DNA from: Ischnura elegans | Taxonomy: Eukaryota > Arthropoda > Insecta > Odonata > Coenagrionidae | Reading direction: 5' to 3' | Assembly: GCF_921293095.1 (NCBI RefSeq) | Contig: NC_060254.1 | Coordinates: 105,238,917 to 105,302,916 of the forward strand | DNA: 64,000 nucleotides | Shown here: positions 60,720 to 64,000 of the stretch, piece after piece | Layout of the letters: every line of letters begins with the position of its first letter | Numbering within the stretch: position 1 is the first letter of the stretch | Translations under genes and position numbers: made by a program | The notes under the pieces: model-generated | Told to the model about the DNA's origin: nothing | Databases searched by the model: none | What the model saw: only the letters and a program-made list of their open reading frames with translations

Positions 60720-61944
60720 GTGAGTACCTTAATTACTTGTTTGGTGATTCATTTTCATATTATTTTCAATGCACTTTCATTGTACTCTTTAAAGTGTAGG
60801 ATTCTTCGCAAATGCAATTTGTTCAATTCCATTCAGTTATCGAGATTAGAGTGGCATATATTTTGAGTCACAATATTTATAACGCCAACTACCTCCATAT
60901 TCCATCTTTTATTACCATGTGCCCGAAGTTAATATTAGTGTCGGAGTAGTTTTTTTAAAGAACGCTAGTGATAGGGAAATCTCCTCTCGGATTAAAGCCA
61001 TCCTGTTTTCATTCTTAATCCTGTGACTTTTGAATTGAAATAATTTTTTTGTGAAAATTGGATGTTGGACGTCATTGGACGAAATTCCATAATACTAGAT
61101 TTATTGCCATTACGAATATTCGATCATTCAATTCGTTTGACCTTTGACAAAGCATCTACATTCGTTAGGAATATGTGTAAATTATAACAGTTACATTCTG
61201 ATATGATGTGTCGTCATTTGAAATGAGTAAGTAGTTTTATCTTTACATTTATCGAGGCTTTTAGAACATCAAATATATCGATTTGATTGCAGGAATTATA
61301 ATCCGTAAGGCACTCTGATAGCTTACTTCTAGTACTTCAGCAGGTTAGTTACTATTTTGACGAATGTCATAATGATGAATTTTATCGTGTTCACTGTAGG
61401 TATAAGATATTAACATTAGACGTGGAGCAGTGTATTTCATGCCAGCCACGCTGCTTCGTTGTTGATTGTGCGAGACCATTACATTTCAAAATGAAGCTTC
61501 TATCCGCGATTTCTTTAGTTGTTAGCCATTAGGATCCCTTATTCATGCTTTTACCATAATTGGTACCTGAATGGCGAGTTATTCCACGTAAGTAATTAAT
61601 GTTTCAACGAGGTATTTTAAAAAGTCCTTGTTATTTGAACCTAGGAAATTGCAGTTAACTTATTTCGTTAATACAAGCACCAGCCTCTCCGGAACCACTC
61701 CGCAATAATTTATCATATAATTTTGATGATGAGGAAAAGTAATAGAATATTAGAGGTCTTAATTGGATTTACAGCACTTCACTTGGCAATTTATATTTTC
61801 CACTTACTTCACCTTTGGAGTCGTTAGTACGATAATTTGTTGTAGCCTTTAATATCAACATAATCTTTAAGTTATGCTCCATGTAAAGTGTATATTTTTG
61901 TCGCGTGAATATTGTCAGCCTTTAACGCGAACTTTTCTTTTCAG

Positions 61945-62048
61945 GTCCTCCATTGAATAGGGGAGGCGGATCAGTTCCGTGAAACGGTTGGGGTTGAATG
62001 GGGCATTTGCGAAGTGGTTTCAAGGAAGAGGAAGACTGAAGAAAAATG
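61945..62048 (+). other. Exon 2, with the start ATG as its last codon
   Basis: The acceptor CTTTTCTTTTCAG precedes 61945 and the donor ATG|GTGAGT follows 62048. The final AAAAATG gives a good start context at 62046-62048. An upstream ATG at 61998 opens a 13-codon frame ending at TGA 62037-62039, a possible regulatory uORF. Coding then continues beyond the window, since no exon is seen to 64000. Many conserved animal genes, calmodulin among them, have an intron straight after the start codon, but the product cannot be named. Confidence 0.6.
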
Positions 62049-62519
62049 GTGAGTCAATATCATTCACTTCATATGATAGGCCTTTGAATATTCCAATACA
62101 TAAATATTTGACTTCTCTATATCTCTGTTAGTAACTAATTAAGAACTAAATCCTGTGCGGTGCGCAAAAATTAACTTCTTCTGTGATAATTTTTATGATG
62201 ATATTTCATCATTTCCTATTTTATAATAGTGTTTTGCGCTACGAATTCTCAGCTGTTTACTGGTATAAATATCCGGGAAATAGTTCAGGTGAATTTTGCG
62301 AGGTTCATTTTAGCATTTAAACATGCCACGGTCTCCCAAATGCTCTTTCATATCCTTCATTTTTGGTTTCTTAAATACGAAATCAGACGTCTTACTTTTC
62401 CGCTCTTACCAACCACTTGTCATTCGAGGATTGACTTCCTTAAAGCATCAAGTTTTTCAAGATAAGTTAGATTACAATGGTGTGTATTCTACTTTAAGTA
62501 TTGACTAGGCTTCTATTCT

Positions 62520-63990
62520 CTCCCACTCGTCTGAGGAATCCCGCAGTCCTCACTTTCATTTTCATACAGCCGAATACCCATCAGTTTCTTCACTGCTGTC
62601 ATTGCCCATGATTCATTGCCATATATAGATGCATACTCGAATTGTTAGTTTTGATAAAATATTTCCAAACTTCATTATAAAATTTCCTGATTTTCTAAGC
62701 AAATTGATGGTTTATTTGTTCCGAAAAGTATTTTTGCCCTGGGCTGTCCTACTGATTATTTCTCTTTTGTTTCTACAATTGATTATTCTGCCTCCGAAAT
62801 ATTTAAACTGGTGACCTCTTCCAATCTTTCTTTCACTAGTTTTATTCTATTCTTAACTTCCTGCCGTTTGCTACACTCTAGTATTTGATGGTGATTTTCA
62901 GATGGCATTGGTATTTGCTCTGCCCACCTTTACTAGATTATTTTTCTATTTTACAAATATTTTAATCATGTCTCCTCGTGCATATTCATCCATGTAAACT
63001 CCCAATTTTTTCTTGGATGTAATCGGTGCCTTTTTAGTTGTAAACTATGAAAATTACGGGAGAAATAACACAGCCTCAGATCACTTGACTTTGCTCCCAA
63101 TACTTGATTCTTCATAGCTGGGCCCTGTAATGTATCACCCCTACTTGGTATTTTTAAACGAATTGTGGATCATTCATATGCCATTGTTAATTAACTTCAT
63201 TCAAAATTATAAGCATGGAATTCCAATCCACACTACTGCTGCGTCAAATTATTCAAGGAAGATAAAGACTAAAGGAATTTGGCGAGAAACTGGTCAACCT
63301 CTTCCAATGTTTTTTTCCCTAGTTTAATGCTATTCTTATGCTACACTCTAATGTATAATATTCGATATTCATTTAAATTGATTTCGTACTTAGTTAGTCG
63401 CCCTTCTATACACGTCTCATTCAGATATTCAATCCATCTCTTCGTTTTTATTAGTCATCAGTCAAAAGTTCTCCGTTTTTGTCACTTACGGTATTCATCA
63501 TACGCTCATTAATTTGAAGAGATTCCCATAGCGAGCCTCTATTTTTCCTTGCGCACGATGTTTTCATATTCCTCGACCGCTTTTCTCTGGCCTCCTTGAC
63601 TTTATTTCAAATATCGTTCTTTATTCTCCTTTGAAATTCCACGGCTTAAGTATTCTTGTACTTCAGTGGTGCCTCAGTTAGATTCGAGACTTTTTGCGTG
63701 ATCCATTCAGATGATTATCCTTCTCCCAAGAACTTCTTCAGCTGCTTCCAATAGCCCACTGCTCAAGTGTTTCTGACTCTCTTCCTCTGATTTTTCGGTC
63801 ACATCCGATGCTACTTTGGTCTACTCTGCGTCCTCAAATTACACTTGATACCGAGTTTTCGTAAATTTTTACTTGCCAAATGTTTTTCACCGCTTTCTTC
63901 AGTTTTTGATTTTTTTATTATTAAAGATGAGATAGCATTGTCGCTGATGAGAGCCTTAGGGTAACTTTTACCGTCATTTTTCAAGTTCTT
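62520..63990 (-). mobile_element. Decayed LINE in intron 2, antisense to the gene
   Basis: Minus-strand pieces in shifting frames match LINE ORF2 in order: WITQKVSNLTEAPLKYKN near 63670; KVKEAREKRSRNMKTSCARK near 63580; SDKNGELLTDD near 63470; KRWIEYLNE near 63430; and, after a gap, YGNESWAMTA near 62610, corresponding to the 'YGsEtW.lt' motif after the reverse transcriptase. Many stops and frame changes mark it as old. Its orientation opposes the host transcript. Confidence 0.6.
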
Positions 63991-64000
63991 TAATTGTTTT

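Noticed and set aside
1-64000. Endogenous retrovirus, LTR retrotransposon, Polinton or CRISPR array
   Set aside because: No long terminal direct repeats with gag/pol remains, no capsid, integrase or envelope signatures, no regular spacer-repeat structure. The retroelements present are Penelope-like or LINE fragments.

Overview
This is eukaryotic DNA, most likely from an arthropod and probably an insect. It is AT-rich and intron-containing, and almost wholly built from transposable elements: piggyBac, pogo-like Tc1/mariner, mariner, hAT and its MITEs, Penelope-like elements (PLEs), non-LTR retrotransposons, SINE-like tRNA relatives, and a large set of En/Spm(CACTA)-like elements. I see no bacterial-style operons. 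The species cannot be fixed from sequence alone.

Layout. 0-5 kb: hAT MITEs with 8-bp target duplications, a small tandem repeat, and a dead hAT transposase (ZMYM1-like). 5-13 kb: mostly quiet DNA, hAT MITEs, a three-copy repeat family, a LINE scrap and a PLE fragment. 13.1-19.3 kb: a decayed array of ~1.5-kb blocks, each invaded by different transposons, so sister blocks show the empty sites. 20-25.5 kb: MITEs, one GC-rich unknown exon, unassigned DNA. 25.6-35.3 kb: a PLE split by a 9.2-kb insertion, itself holding an 8.0-kb element with a broken DUF4806 gene, a pogo-like element (with a PLE inside) and a LINE end. 36.2-36.6 kb: probable 5' end of a minus-strand host gene. 37.4-51.9 kb: a second nest, with one ~1.4-kb element opened by an 8.0-kb element (holding a spliced DUF4806 gene and a further 3.6-kb element with a 166-bp satellite), a 1.5-kb element and a nearly intact piggyBac. 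52-60 kb: few features. 60.6-64 kb: 5' end of a plus-strand host gene, with a LINE relic in its second intron.

Main observation. At least eight elements share one design: termini beginning CCC (one CAC), a 2-bp target duplication whose sequence differs each time (TA, TA, TG, TG, AT, CT, TT, TA), and subterminal arrays of a short, often self-complementary word unique to each element. Two of them carry a minus-strand multi-exon gene ending in a DUF4806 domain. Arrays of subterminal words are typical of En/Spm elements, where an element protein binds them. I infer that the DUF4806 protein may play that role here and that the words and the protein co-evolve. No catalytic transposase of this group is visible in the window.
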